Source: Siphonodentalium dalli
Lineage: Eukaryota; Mollusca; Scaphopoda; Gadilida; Siphonodentaliidae
DNA: 64,000 nt
Direction: 5' to 3'
Assembly (NCBI GenBank): GCA_032622095.1
Contig: CP136065.1
Span: 242,027,530 to 242,091,529, forward strand
Part shown: one piece after another, positions 32,093 to 45,100 of the stretch
How positions within the stretch are numbered: the stretch's first letter is position 1
Layout of the letters: the number at the start of each line of letters is the position of its first letter
The notes under the pieces: generated by a model
What the model was told of the DNA's origin: nothing
Seen by the model: the letters and a program-made list of their open reading frames with translations, nothing else
The model's database searches: none
Translations under genes and position numbers: made by a program

Positions 32093-32548
32093 TAAACCTT
32101 TCATGACTGGAGCTTCCTGATTATTTTGCGAAAACCCTGTGCCAATGCATTCTCTTATATATGCGAGTCGACCACAGGTCGCCTCGCCTATATAAATGAA
32201 TGCATTGGCCTAACAAATTTTATATTATTTTTTTATAATTGTTAAAGAATGTAAGAACAAAAGAAAAAAAAAATTGTTAAAGAATGTAAGAAATAATGAA
32301 ACAAAATTATAAAAATTGTTAAAGAATGTAAGAAAAAAATATAAAATTGATAAAGAATGTAAGAAAATGATAAAAAAAAAATCTAAAATTGTTAAAGAAT
32401 ATAAGAAAAAATGATATTTTTTTTTATAGAATGTACAAACAAGTTATAAAAAAAATTTATAGTAATTGTTAAAGAATGTAAGAAAAAGTGATAAAAAATG
32501 ATAAAAAAAAATTGTTAGGCCAATGCATTCTCTTATAAGTGCGAGGCT
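32093..32548 (+). mobile_element. MITE-4 (TTAA-type, PAL69 core), right end missing
   Basis: Left end TTAAACCTTTCATGACTGG, then 'ttttgcgaaaaccctgt' and PAL69 at 32141-32209 (several arm substitutions). The spacer is expanded: 'attgttaaagaatgtaagaa' occurs six or so times between 32239 and 32490 in 40-60-bp units with variable A runs. The second PAL69 starts at 32519 and breaks off at about 32547. A fourth set of ends joined to the same core. Confidence 0.75.
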
Positions 32549-32635
32549 CCCGAAGACAGTTCTCGACGATGTTAACTAATGGGGTGTATCCACATTATTG
32601 AACTTTTGAAAACGAGGGTTCTCCAATAAAAGCCC
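32549..32635. other. Short gap before minisatellite
   Basis: Nothing recognised. Confidence 0.3.
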
Positions 32636-33378
32636 TTCACCAGACAAACTGAACACGGTGATCCCCAAGACCAGCCCTGCACCATGCAGACAAACTGAAC
32701 ACGGTGATCCATAAGACAAGCCATGTACCATGCAGACAAACTGAACACGGTGATCCATAAGACAAGCCATGTACCATGCAGACAAACTGAACACGGTGAT
32801 CCATAAGACAAGCCATGTACCATGCAGACAAACTGAACACGGTGATCCCCAAGACAAGCCCTGCACCAGACAAACTTAACACGGTGATCCATAAGACAAG
32901 CCCTGCACCATGCAGACAAACTGAACACGGTGATCCCTAAGACAAGCCATGTACCATGCAGACAAACTGAACACGGTGATCCATAAGACAAGCCATGTAC
33001 CATGCAGACAAACTGAACACGGTGATCCATAAGACAAGCCATGTACCATGCAGACAAACTGAACACGGTGATCCCCAAGACAAGCCCTGCACCAGACAAA
33101 CTTAACACGGTGATCCATAAGACAAGCCATGTACCATGCAGACAAACTGAACACGGTGATCCCCAAGACAAGCCCTGCACCAGACAAACTTAACACGGTG
33201 ATCCATAAGACAAGCCATGTACCATGCAGACAAACTGAACACGGTGATCCCCAAGACAAGCCCTGCACCAGACAAACTTAACACGGTGATCCATAAGACA
33301 AGCCCTGCACCATGCAGACAAACTGAACACGGTGATCCATAAGACAAGCCATGTACCATGCAGACAAACTGAACACGG
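32636..33378 (+). repeat. 46-bp minisatellite, about 16 units
   Basis: Units contain ACAAACTGAACACGGTGATC followed by 'cataagacaagccatgtaccatgcag'. Variant units lack 'atg' in ACCATGCAG and read AACTTAACACGG, 'ccccaag' or 'ccctgcacc', and the variants alternate in a higher-order pattern (a two-unit block recurs near 32860, 33080, 33170 and 33260). Open frames of up to 202 codons on the minus strand arise because the array has no stops; they are not genes. Confidence 0.95.
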
Positions 33379-33740
33379 ACAACATAACGACGAACAAAAT
33401 GACTTCATGTTGGTGAGTTGAATTATACCAAACTTCAAGACAGGATTCAGTCCCCTCGCTAAGCTGTGTGACCACTGTATACATACTCTATTGAAAGCGA
33501 AAAAATGTATTTAATACTTTTGTGGGTTTCAATTCATTCTGATTTGATTTAGCCAATTTCCAAAATGAACATTATTATCAGAATAGTGCAGTGCATAATG
33601 AATTTTAACAATTTTACACAAATCATATGAGATTTCCTTAAAGTTTGAAAACGTGATGGCAGTGTTAAAGCCGACGAACTATCGTTTGGAAATACACATT
33701 GCAAGTGGCGTGGTACGATAATAGAATTACTAGTAAATAG
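33379..33740. other. Intergenic, nothing recognised
   Basis: No gene or element. Confidence 0.3.
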
Positions 33741-33895
33741 CAACACTCTTACTAATAAGAGTGTTGGTATTTATTGGACCAGCATCCGCGATGACCTCGT
33801 CTGGCCCAGACTGTGATGGTATCCACAACAAATATATCTGTTGTGGATACCATTATCACAGTCTGGACAAGACGAGGTTATCGCTGATTCGAATC
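33741..33895. repeat. Two nested fold-back sequences
   Basis: AACACTCTTACTAATAAGAGTGTT (two 12-nt halves) forms a hairpin at 33741-33764. Immediately after, ~50-nt arms from about 33780 (AGCATCCGCGATGACCTCGT) pair with arms ending about 33895, meeting at TATCCACAACA/TGTTGTGGATA around a short AT loop near 33830. Non-coding, family unknown. Confidence 0.7.
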
Positions 33896-36555
33896 GCGGC
33901 ATGGCCGAACATGGGACCGATTTTAAAGGTTATCTTGAGTTGAGAATGTGTTCACACACAATGAAGCAGTGAACACTCAAACTGATTCAGTGCCTCCATA
34001 CATCTGATAGGTTATCTAGTTGAACATGGATATATCCATATGTGGGTTTACTGCACATCCAACTTAATGCTTATCGTCCAGATAATAGAAATTGTTGCGT
34101 TTGTTACAACCATGCATTCTATAGAATGACCCTTGGTGTGGGTACACCTATATATCGCCTTTGATGTTTAGACGAACGCCGGGTTGGTATACCTGGCAAC
34201 GTGTTTTCAATTATTATACGCTTTCGCTAGAGAGTGTCTTCGTGTGCTCAAGTTGCGTAACAAAAGCTGAAGAAATAATCGAATCAACGTCAGAGCGATC
34301 AGCCTTTGGAGGAAAGAAAGAAACAATGTAATTTGAAGGCGAAATGTTCGGTTCTAAATAATTATTATAACAGTTTGCTTTGTGAGACATAATATTGTTC
34401 GGGTTAATCGGTTTGAATGCAACAAGAAGACAAGCTATATATATATATGCTTTATTCATTTACATATATCTTCAGGGTGCCAGACATCTAGTAACTCTGA
34501 AATGGGTTGTTACCTCTTTGTTTTTGGATGACGAATGTTCTCAGAAAATGAACAAATTGATTATCTTAATTAGAAGAGAGAGTCGCTGAAAGTGGTGCTA
34601 TACAGAGTATCCACATTCGGAAAATCTCACCTAGATGTCGTGACTTTAAATGTTTTCGTTCGTTGTAATCAATTCGCGACGGGACAAATTTCAGGTCTAC
34701 TTTAGATTCTGTGATTTGTATGAGTCACAGACATGCAGTGCATGGTGCCTGGTAATTTTGAAAATAGTTGAGTATTCCCATGGGATAGAATTGTCATTGT
34801 ATAAGATAGATAGATAGATAGATCTGTATTGTCATTGTATAAGGAGAACCACTGATTGTGAAGTTGCAGTGATATGTCCACGAGAAAAGAAAAACTGTGA
34901 AAACAACAGGATATAAAGCAGACACATGCAGGGTGTGATATATTTTAAATAACCATCCCGATGAAATGCAAAGCATGTAACCTCAATGAGAAGCCACCTA
35001 GTACAAACGCTATCGCATGCCAAATGGGGTGGGATGCTGAAAAATCGCAAGCCAATTTGCGCGCGATTTAGTTTGCCGTGTCCCGCGTGACTCAGCATCG
35101 CATGCGAATATGTTTCGATTGTAAAATTCAAAGAAATGTAACTCTAACATACCCGTTATTTAGTAAAAAATCATACCAAAAGAATGACACCACAAAGAGA
35201 CACGTTTCAAAAACACTATAGGAAAAATCACTTTTAGGGTGGGTGGGCTTGGGGGAGGCGGACGGCACTGTCTAAGACCTGTTATTGAAGCAACGTCACC
35301 CCTTTTTCAACGGCCTGATTGCTCATAAAAACAACTCTATATATAAGCGCACGCGGCTACCACTTTATAGCATCAAGGGTAGACTGAGCAAATCGAGACG
35401 GGATGCTGGTCCCGCCAAACTCTCCAGACGGCATCGACATATCAAAACGCATGCGATTCTCGCCTATCGTATCCGTATTTGGACGAGATTGTAAGACCAT
35501 AGCCTGGAGAAGCACCATAAATCTGAGAAAATCACAAAACACTCATACATTAAAGTTGTCAAATAAGGTTTATCACCCATACCCATATAGGTTATATGTA
35601 TATATGCATCAAAGCAGTATTGAGAGTAGTCTTTTCTCTCACTGGGTGACTATAGCCCCGGCTAGATGACTAAATTGGCAAATAGTCGTCCAGTCAATGC
35701 AATGACAAGTAATTGAAGAACACACTGACTCAATGCAAGTATTCTTTGCAGTTGGCAGAAGCACAGATACTTGCAACGCGCTTGCTTCTCTGCCACACCC
35801 AAAGCTGCACAGACAGTATGCGCCGTACCTACTAGTATATATATATGATACCCATGTATACTACTATGATGTAAAACAGGTGCGTATATATAAGGACGAC
35901 ACACATGTTTGGAGCGGGATGGGCAGTGGAGCGCATTACAAGCCCCATGTGACAGAAACATTAATCCCAAAATAAAATGTTATAACCACAAAGATGAATA
36001 CTTGTTTTGTAATAATTAGCATGTTCAATTACTCAGCTTTTCATTATATCGGTAGGCCCCACAAATCCAAGCTCACATCTACCCAATGACGAGCATCATA
36101 CATTAATACAAGAAATATGTAAATCTTTCAATGTTCATACCATTTATTGCACATGAGAATTAAATTAGCTGATATTGGCATCTCACGGATCAATGAAGGT
36201 AAGCAACAACAAAGAAAACCTGTGAAAACTGGGTTGTTATCTCTGTAATTGCTTTTTGTTCAGTGCAATGTTTAGTTCGTAAAAATCGGGACATGATATC
36301 GTGTTATAAAAGAACAAATAGTGAGTAAATATTGAAACTAGGACCCACCTTCTCTTGAATAATGTTCTATTTTGTTCCAGTTTATAAGCCTGAACATATA
36401 AACTAATTTTGATAGTCATAATTTATCTTTAAACATAGTTTTGGAAAAAAAACCTGTATACATGGCAAGGAAATATCTGCGATGGGCTCTCAGAATTACC
36501 AACACCCCGGACCATTTTTTCGCGACCCCGCCTGTCGTGTGACTTGGCATAACAG
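33896..36555. other. Intergenic, nothing recognised
   Basis: Frames of 60-102 codons overlap on both strands (for example 34832-35131 and 35662-35970, minus) without any domain. A (GATA)n run lies at 34805-34822, (TA)n at 34436-34447, and a GC-rich GGGTGGGTGGGCTTGGGG stretch near 35238-35256. Confidence 0.35.
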
Positions 36556-37709
36556 TTAAAGATGCATAATCCGATTAAGCGCCCCTCAATTACTATTTAT
36601 TAAGCGCCCCTCAATTACTATTTATTAAGCGCCCCTCAATTACTATTTATTAAGCGCCCCTCAATTACTATTTATTAAGCGCCCCTCAATTACTATTTAT
36701 TAAGCGCCCCTCAATTACTATTTATTAAGCGCCCCTCAATTACTACTTATTAAGCGCCCCTCAATTACTATTTATTAAGCGCCCCTCAATTACTATTTAT
36801 TAAGCGTCCCTCAATTACTATTTATTAAGCGCCCCTCAATTACTATTTATTAAGCGTCCCTCAATTACTATTTATTAAGCGCCCCTCAATTACTATTTAT
36901 TAAGCGCCCCTCAATTACTATTTATTAAGCGCCCCTCAATTACTATTTATTTGGATTCGGGGGTAAAAAAATATTTGATTCCAGTCGAGGAACCCACCTA
37001 TTAAAAGCTCAGAGTTATTAGATATCGATTTTTGAAACGTTAAATCCTCAATCAATGATTAAGCCATCGTCATGCTTATGGCAATTGAGTTTCATCAATG
37101 ACTCAGTTTTCAGGCAAGTTTATTTAAAAAATTAAATACTGTCTGGCACATTGGATATTTATTGCGACATTTGTTGACAGGTATCAACTGCCTTGCTCAA
37201 ATTGTACTAGTAATGAGCCTGTTATGCCAGGTTGTAATAGCTGTTAATTGCTGAATTATTTCAAGGCATGAAATGGACCATTTTATTGCATACTATTCGT
37301 TATGGAAGCAAGCTGGTCAAATATTTTCATGTGTGGAACAAAATATCGCATCATATTGCATCCATTCAGTGGTCGACAACCATTTCTTACTGACAGTTCT
37401 CTCTTTGACATGAAATTTGTCACTTACAAGTGGCCCAGTAAACAATCGACGAGCCGACGGTATCGGGCCAAATTGCGGATGAAGATGGATAACTCTAAAA
37501 TCAAGAGGATTTCTGTCGATAAGAAGGTCAAATTTCGTCGAACAACATGTTGATAAATAACACGTTTCGGGCAATTTTATAATATAGTTGACAGTGGTTA
37601 GCATTAGTTTTGGGCAATTAATCGATTCTGATAACTGAAGCAGCATTTCTAAAAATGTTGTTGTAATCTGGTTATATGGGGACCATCGGATCGGATTGAT
37701 TACCGTTAG
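36556..37709 (+). mobile_element. E1 element, copy 2 (long 25-bp array)
   Basis: Starts TTAAAGATGCATAATCCGAT and ends ATCGGATTGATTACCGTTAG (degenerate TTAA), inverted relative to copy 1. Contains the array at 36576-36950, then GTCGAGGAACCCACCTATTA, a segment absent from copy 1 (about 37050-37420), and the shared 'gcggatgaagatggataactctaaaa' to 'taatcgattctgataact' region. The minus frame 37742-37317 (141 codons) spans the shared region, but no domain is visible. Confidence 0.7.
36576..36950 (+). repeat. 25-bp tandem array, 15 units
   Basis: Unit TAAGCGCCCCTCAATTACTA plus TTTAT. Units are identical apart from two GCGTCCC variants and one TACTACTTAT variant. The same unit, inverted and less uniform, forms the short array in E1 copy 1. 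Confidence 0.95.
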
Positions 37710-37992
37710 AGAAAATATGAATATTTCATATTTACAGATCATACTGGACCTTGGTAGTATATTGTAAACAGAATACGTAAAATCGTTTACATGTATGAGA
37801 CCTATGGAAAATATTTACACCATTGTAACCATGTATAACGACGGAACGCGTGCGAGAGACTATCCGCACAGCGGGGGGAATTATTTCTGGGAACGAAATT
37901 AGCACAGGCTTGTACTGTCGAGTATGTAATTCGCAATCTATGTGTGGAATTCAGCTTGATGAGTATGCGCTCCGTGCTATGATGACGTAGCT
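37710..37992. other. Intergenic, nothing recognised
   Basis: No element or gene. Confidence 0.3.
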
Positions 37993-38345
37993 GATGATTC
38001 CGCCGGCAAAGATGTATCTGTGTTTACATCAAACCAGGTGTGCTCGACCACAGTTCTGGCAGGGACGTGGCTTGGGGGTTTCTGTTGGTTACAAGAAACT
38101 AATTATATAGAGTTACGCTTCCTAAATTTGTGTAGAGAAACTAAGAGTCAGTATAAAAAAAATCTGATGGATGATTCCGCCGGCAATGATGTATCTGTAT
38201 TTACATCAAACCAGGTGTGCTCGACCACAGTTCTGGCAGGGACGTGGCTTGGGGGTTTCTGTTGGTTACAAGAAACTAATTATATAGAGTTACGCTTCCT
38301 AAATTTGTGTAGAGAAACTAAGAGTCAGTATTTAAAAAATATGGC
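37993..38345 (+). repeat. 177-bp tandem duplication
   Basis: Two nearly identical units beginning GATGATTCCGCCGGCAA (37993, 38170). The unit contains CTCGACCACAGTTCTGGCAG and AACTAATTATATAGAGTTAC, the latter marking the start of R5. The 124-codon frame over both units shows a repeated peptide and follows from the duplication. Confidence 0.92.
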
Positions 38346-38702
38346 TGCTGATTGGTTGATTATCTTTGAGGTAAAATTCATAGCCTATATGTAAATGACG
38401 TAAATATGGCGATCATTTTTGTTCAGATGGCCAGGAAGAGTTTGGTGCGGTCACGAAGTTATGGAAGGGGTCGATATTTTTATGTTACTGATTGTTATGC
38501 AGTAAATGGGTTAGTTATGGAAATGCAAGATTATATATTTTTTTAAATTATCGTGAAGGGCGCGTTTGTCGTCACCAAATGGTGTATCGGATGACGTTCT
38601 GATAGAAAATTGACCACTTGAAGTTCAAATAGGCTTAACCCATCACCAGCGGGAGTTACAGCTAACAGCTATGGAAAATAATTAGTTGTGTGTAACCTGT
38701 TT
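38267..38702 (+). repeat. R5 dispersed repeat, copy 2
   Basis: Collinear with 26988-27421 (see there). Its first ~75 bp are inside the 177-bp tandem unit, so the tandem duplication took in part of R5. Confidence 0.75.
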
Positions 38703-39120
38703 GGGAGTTTCTAACTTAGAATGTCCAACCTTAACCCCATAACACAGACAAAATTTAAAAATACTTGAAATTTTATGTGCACCATCTTTAGAATGCAGTC
38801 TAAGTCAAACCTAGCTAGCTACGCGTTCGATCGTCTGAAACAGTTCACTGAGGACACTTCCTATACAGTCGCCCACGTTCGCTGTAAATAATATTACCCG
38901 GTAGTCCCCGCAGTATGACGTCATCACGCACATTTGACATTAAAAATACTGTTATGATTGACAGATATCTACTTTCGTTTTCACGAATACACAAATTCGA
39001 TGCTGATTGTTGAAAGATTTGGAAATATTTAATTATATTCTTCTTGTTAGGTAATATTTGTCATTGCGGGATTCTTTATAGGCGTTTTTAGTGTTTAATT
39101 ATTTGTCGTAATCTTTAAAT
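38703..39120. other. Intergenic, nothing recognised
   Basis: Nothing recognised before the satellite starts. Confidence 0.3.
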
Positions 39121-42100
39121 GTGTTAACATTTATTACCCCTACTCAGCTATGTGGTAACATTTATTTCCCCCTACTCAGCTATGTGTTAACATTTATTAC
39201 CCCCTACTCAGCTATGTGTTAACAGTTATTACCCCTACTCAGCTATGTGTTAACATTTATTACCCCCCACTTAGCTATGTGTTAACATTTATTACCCCCT
39301 ACTCAGCTATGTGTTAACATTTATTAACCCCTATTCAGCTATGTGTTAACATTTATTACCCTTACTCAGCTATGTTTTAACATTTATTACCCCCTACTCT
39401 GCTATTTGTTAACATTTATTACCCTTACTCAGCTATGTTTTAACATTTATTACCCTTACTCAGCTATGTGTTAACATTTATTACCTCCTACTCAGCTATG
39501 TGTTAACATTTATTACCCCCTACTCAGCTATGTGTTAACATTTATTACCCCCTACTCAGCTATGTGTTAACATTTATTACCCCTACTCAGCTATTTGTTA
39601 ACATTTATTACCATTACTCAGCTATGTGTTAACAGTTATTACCCTTACTCAGCTATGTGTTAACATTTATTACCCCCTACTCAGCTATGTGTTAACATTT
39701 ATTACCCTTACTCAGCTATGTGTTAACATTTATTACCCATACTCAGCTATGTGTTAACATTTATTACCCATACTCAGCTATGTGTTAACATTTATTAACC
39801 TTACTCAGCTATGTTTTAACATTTATTACCCCTACTCAGCTATGTGTTAACATTTATTACCCCTACTCAGCTATGTGTTAACATTTATTACCCCCTACTC
39901 AGCTATGTGTTAACATTTATTACCCTTACTCAGCTATGTGTTAACATTTATTACCCCATACTCAGCTATGTGTTAACATTTATTACCCATACTCAGCTAT
40001 GTGTTAACATTTATTACCCTTACTCAGCTATATGTTAACATTGATAACCTCTACTCAGCTATGTGTTAACATTTATTACCTCTACTCAGCTATGTGTTAA
40101 CATTTATTACCCCTACTCAGCTATGTGTTAACATTTATTACCCCTACTCAGCTATGTGTTAACATTTATTACCCTTACTCAGTTATATGTTAACATTTAT
40201 TACCCCTACTCAGCTATGTGTTAACATTTATTACCCTTACTCAGCTATGTGTTAAAATTTATTTCCCTTACTCAGCTATGTGTTAACATTTATTACCCTT
40301 ACTCAGCTGTATGTGGCGGGTGAACATTTATTACCCTTACTCAGCTAGGTGTTAACATTTATTACCCTTACTCAGCTATGTGTTAACATTTATTACCCCC
40401 TACTCAGCTATGTGTTAACATTTATTACCCCCTACTCAGCTATGTGTTAACATTTATTACCCTTACTCAGCTATGTGTTAACATGTATTACCCTTACTCA
40501 GCTATGTGTTAACATTTATTACCCTTACTCAGCTATGTGTTAACATTTATTACCCTTACTCAGCTATGTGTTAACATTTATTACCCTTACTCAGCTATGT
40601 TTTAACATTTATTTTCCCCTACTCAGCTATGTGTTAACATTTATTACCCCCTACTCAGCTATGTGTTAACATTTATTACCCCCTACTCAGCTATGTGTTA
40701 ACATTTATTACCCATACTCAGCTATGTGTTAACATTTATTACCCCCTACTCAGCTATGTGTTAACATTTATTACCCCTACTCAGCTATGTGTTAACATTT
40801 ATTACCCCTACTCAGCTATGTGGCGGGGTTAACATTTAGTATCCCCCTACTCAGCTATGCGGCGGGGTTAACATTTATTACCCCCCCCTACTCAGATATG
40901 TGTTAACATTTATTACCCTTACTCAGCTATGTGTTAACATTTATTTCCCTTACTCAGCTATATGTTAACATTTATTTCCCCCTACTCAGCTGTATGTGGT
41001 TGTTGAACATTTATTACCCCCTATTCAGCTATGTGTTAACATTTATTACCCCCTACTCAGTTATGTGTTAACATTTATTACCCCTACTCAGCTATGTGGG
41101 GGTTAACATTTATTACCCCCACTCAGATATGTGTTAACATTTATTACCCCCTACTCAGCTATGTGTTAACATTTATTACCCTTACTCAGCTATGTGTTAA
41201 CATTTATTACCCTTACTCAGCTATGTGTTAACATTTATTACCCTTACTCAGCTATGTGTTAACATTTATTACCCCTACTCAGCTATGTGTTAACATTTAT
41301 TACCCCCTACTCAGCTATGTGTTAACATTTATTACCCCTACTCAGCTATGTGGCGGGGTTAACATTTATTATCCCCCTACTCAGCTATGTGGCGGGGTTA
41401 ACATTTATTACCCCCTACTCAGCTATGTGTTAACATTTATTACCCTTACTCAGCTATGTGTTAACATTTATTTCCCTTACTCAGCTATGTGTTAACATTT
41501 ATTTCTCCCTACTCAGCTGTATGTGGTTGTTGAACATTTATTACCCCCTACTCAGCTATGTATTAACATTTATTACCCCCTACTCAGCTATGTGTTAACA
41601 TTTATTACCCCTACTCAGCTATGTGGGGGTTAACATTTATTACCCCCACTCAGATATGTGTTAACATTTATTACCCCCTACGCAGCTATGTGTTAACATT
41701 TATTAACCCCTACTCAGCTATGTGTTAACATTTATTACCCCTACTCAGCTATGTGGCGGGGTTAACATTTATTATTCCCCTAATCAGCTATGTGTTAACA
41801 TTTATTACCCTTACGCAGCTATGTGGCGGGTTAACATTTATTACCCCTACTCAGCTATGTGTTAACATTTATTTCCCTTACTCAGCTATGTGTTAACATT
41901 TATTCCCCCTTACTCAGCTGTATGTGGTTGTTGAACATTTATTACCCCCTATTCAGCTATGTGTTAACATTTATTACCCTTACTCAGATATGTGTTAACA
42001 TTTATTACTCTTACTCAGCTATGTGTTAACATTTATTACCCCTACTCAGCTATGTGTTAACATTTATTACCCCCTACTCAGCTATGTGTTAACATTTATT

Positions 42101-45100
42101 ACCCCTACTCAGCTATGTGTTAACATTTATTACCCTTACTTAGCTATATGTTAACATTTATTACCCCCACTCAGCTATGTGTTAACATTTATTACCCTTA
42201 CTCAGCTATGTGTTAACATTTATTACCCCCTACTCAGCTATGTGTTAACATTTATTACCCCCTACTCAGCTATGTGTTAACATTTATTACCCCTACTCAG
42301 CTATGTGTTAACATTTATTACCCCTACTCAGCTATGTGTTAACATTTATTACCCTTACTCAGCTATGTGTTAACATTTATTACCCCCTACTCAGCTATGT
42401 GTTAACATTTATTACCCCCTACTCAGCTATGTGTTAACATTTATTACCCCTACTCAGCTATGTGTTAACATTTATTACCCTTACTTAGCTATATGTTAAC
42501 ATTTATTACCCCCACTCAGCTATGTGTTAACATTTATTACCCTTACTCAGCTATGTGTTAACATTTATTACCCCCTACTCAGCTATGTGTTAACATTTAT
42601 TACCCCTACTCAGCTATGTGGCGGGGTTAACATTTATTATCCCCCTACTCAGCTATGTGTTAACATTTATTACCCTTACTCAGCTATGTGTTAACATTTA
42701 TTTCCCTTACTCAGCTATGTGTTAACATTTATTTCCCCCTACTCAGCTGTATGTGGTTGTTGAACATTTATTACCCCCTACTCAGCTATGTATTAACATT
42801 TATTACCCCCTACTCAGCTATGTGTTAACATTTATTACCCCTACTCAGCTATGTGGGGGTTAACATTTATTACCCCCACTCAGATATGTGTTAACATTTA
42901 TTACCCCCTACGCAGCTATGTGTTAACATTTATTAACCCCTACTCAGCTATGTGTTAACATTTATTACCCCTACTCAGCTATGTGGCGGGGTTAACATTT
43001 ATTATTCCCCTAATCAGCTATGTGTTAACATTTATTACCCTTACTCAGCTATGTGGCGGGTTAACATTTATTACCCCTACTCAGCTATGTGTTAACATTT
43101 ATTTCCCTTACTCAGCTAAGTGTTAACATTTATTTCCCCTTACTCAGCTGTATGTGGTTGTTGAACATTTATTACCCCCTATTCAGCTATGTGTTAACAT
43201 TTATTACCCTTACTCAGATATGTGTTAACATTTATTACTCTTACTCAGCTATGTGTTAACATTTATTACCCCCTACTCAGCTATGTGTTAACATTTATTA
43301 CCCCCTACTCAGCTATGTGTTAACATTTATTACCCCTACTCAGCTATGTGTTAACATGTATTACCCCTACTCAGCTATGTGTTAACATTTATTACCCTTA
43401 CTCAGCTATGTGTTAACATTTATTACCCCCTACTCAGCTATGTGTTAACATTTATTACCCCCTACTCAGCTATGTGTTAACATTTATTACCCCTACTCAG
43501 CTATGTGTTAACATTTATTACCCTTACTTAGCTATATGTTAACATTTATTACCCCCACTCAGCTATGTGTTAACATTTATTACCCTTACTCAGCTATGTG
43601 TTAACATTTATTACCCCCTACTCAGCTATGTGTTAACATTTATTACCCCTACTCAGCTATGTGGCGGGGTTAACATTTATTATCCCCCTACTCAGCTATG
43701 TGTTAACATTTATTACCCTTACTCAGCTATGTGGCGGGTTAACATTTATTACCCCTACTCAGCTATGTGTTAACATTTATTTCCCTTACTCAGCTATGTG
43801 TTAACATTTATTTCCCCCTACTCAGCTGTATGTGGTTGTTGAACATTTATTACCCCCTACTCAGCTATGTGTTAACATTTATTACCCTTACTCAGATATG
43901 TGTTAACATGTATTACCCCCTACTAAGCTATGTGTTAACATTTATTACCCCCTACTCAGCTATGTGCTAACATTTATTACCCCTACTCAGCTATGAGGCG
44001 GGGTTAACATTTATTATCCCCATAATCAGCTATGTGTTAACATTTATTACCATTACTCAGCTATGTGGCGGGTTAACATTTATTACCCCTACTCAGCTAT
44101 GTGTTAACATTTATTTCCCTTACTCAGCTATGTGTTAACATTTATTTCCCCTTACTCAGTGTATGTGGTTGTTGAACATTTATTACCCCCTATTCAGCTA
44201 TGTGTTAACATTTATTACCCTTACTCAGATATGTGTTAACATTTATTACCCTTACTCAGCTATGTGTTAACATTTATTACCCCCTACTCAGCTATGTGTT
44301 AACATTGATTACCCCCTACTCAGCTATGTGTTCACATTTATTACCCCTACTCAGCTATGTGTTAACATTTATTACCCCTACTCAGCTATGTGTTAACATT
44401 TATTACCCTTACTCAGCTATGTGTTAACATTTATTACCCCTACTCAGCTATGTGTTAACATTTATTACCCCCTACTCAGCTATGAGTTAACATTTATTAC
44501 CCTTACTTAGCTATGTGTTAACATTTATTACCCCCACTCAGCTATGTGTTAACATTTATTACCCTTACTCAGCTATGTGTTAACATTTATTACCCCCTAC
44601 TCAGCTATGTGTTAACATTTATTACCCCTACTCAGCTATGTGGCGGGGTTAACCTTTATTACCCCCCCTACTCAGCTATGTGTTAACATTTATTACCCCC
44701 TACTCAGCTATGTGTTAACATTTATTACCCCCTACTCAGCTATGTGTTAACATTTATTAGCCCTACTCAGCTATGTGTTAACATTTATTACCCTTACTTA
44801 GCTATGTGTTAACATTTATTACCCCCTACTCAGCTATGTGTTAACATTTATTACCCCCTACTCAGCTATGTGTTAACATTTATTTCCACTACTCAGCTAT
44901 GTGTTAACATTTATTACCCTTACTTAGCTATGTGTTAACATTTATTACCCCCACTCAGCTATGTGTTAACATTTATTACCCTTACTCAGCTATGTGTTAA
45001 CATTTATTACCCCCTACTCAGCTATGTGTTAACATTTATTACCCCTACTCAGCTATGTGGCGGGGTTAACATTTATTACCCCCTACTCAGCTAAGTGTTA

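Noticed and set aside
32572..33484. Minus-strand frames up to 202 codons
   Set aside because: Stop-free by-product of the 46-bp minisatellite; all three frames give similar repetitive peptides and no domain.
36576..36950. CRISPR-like regular array
   Set aside because: 25-bp units are contiguous with no unique spacers, sit inside a transposable element and the genome is eukaryotic.
37317..37742. 141-codon minus frame shared with 1162-1395 as an E1-encoded protein
   Set aside because: The frame is shared only where copies align, is disrupted in copy 3 at 59.8 kb and shows no domain; likely chance openness, though a decayed E1 protein cannot be fully excluded.
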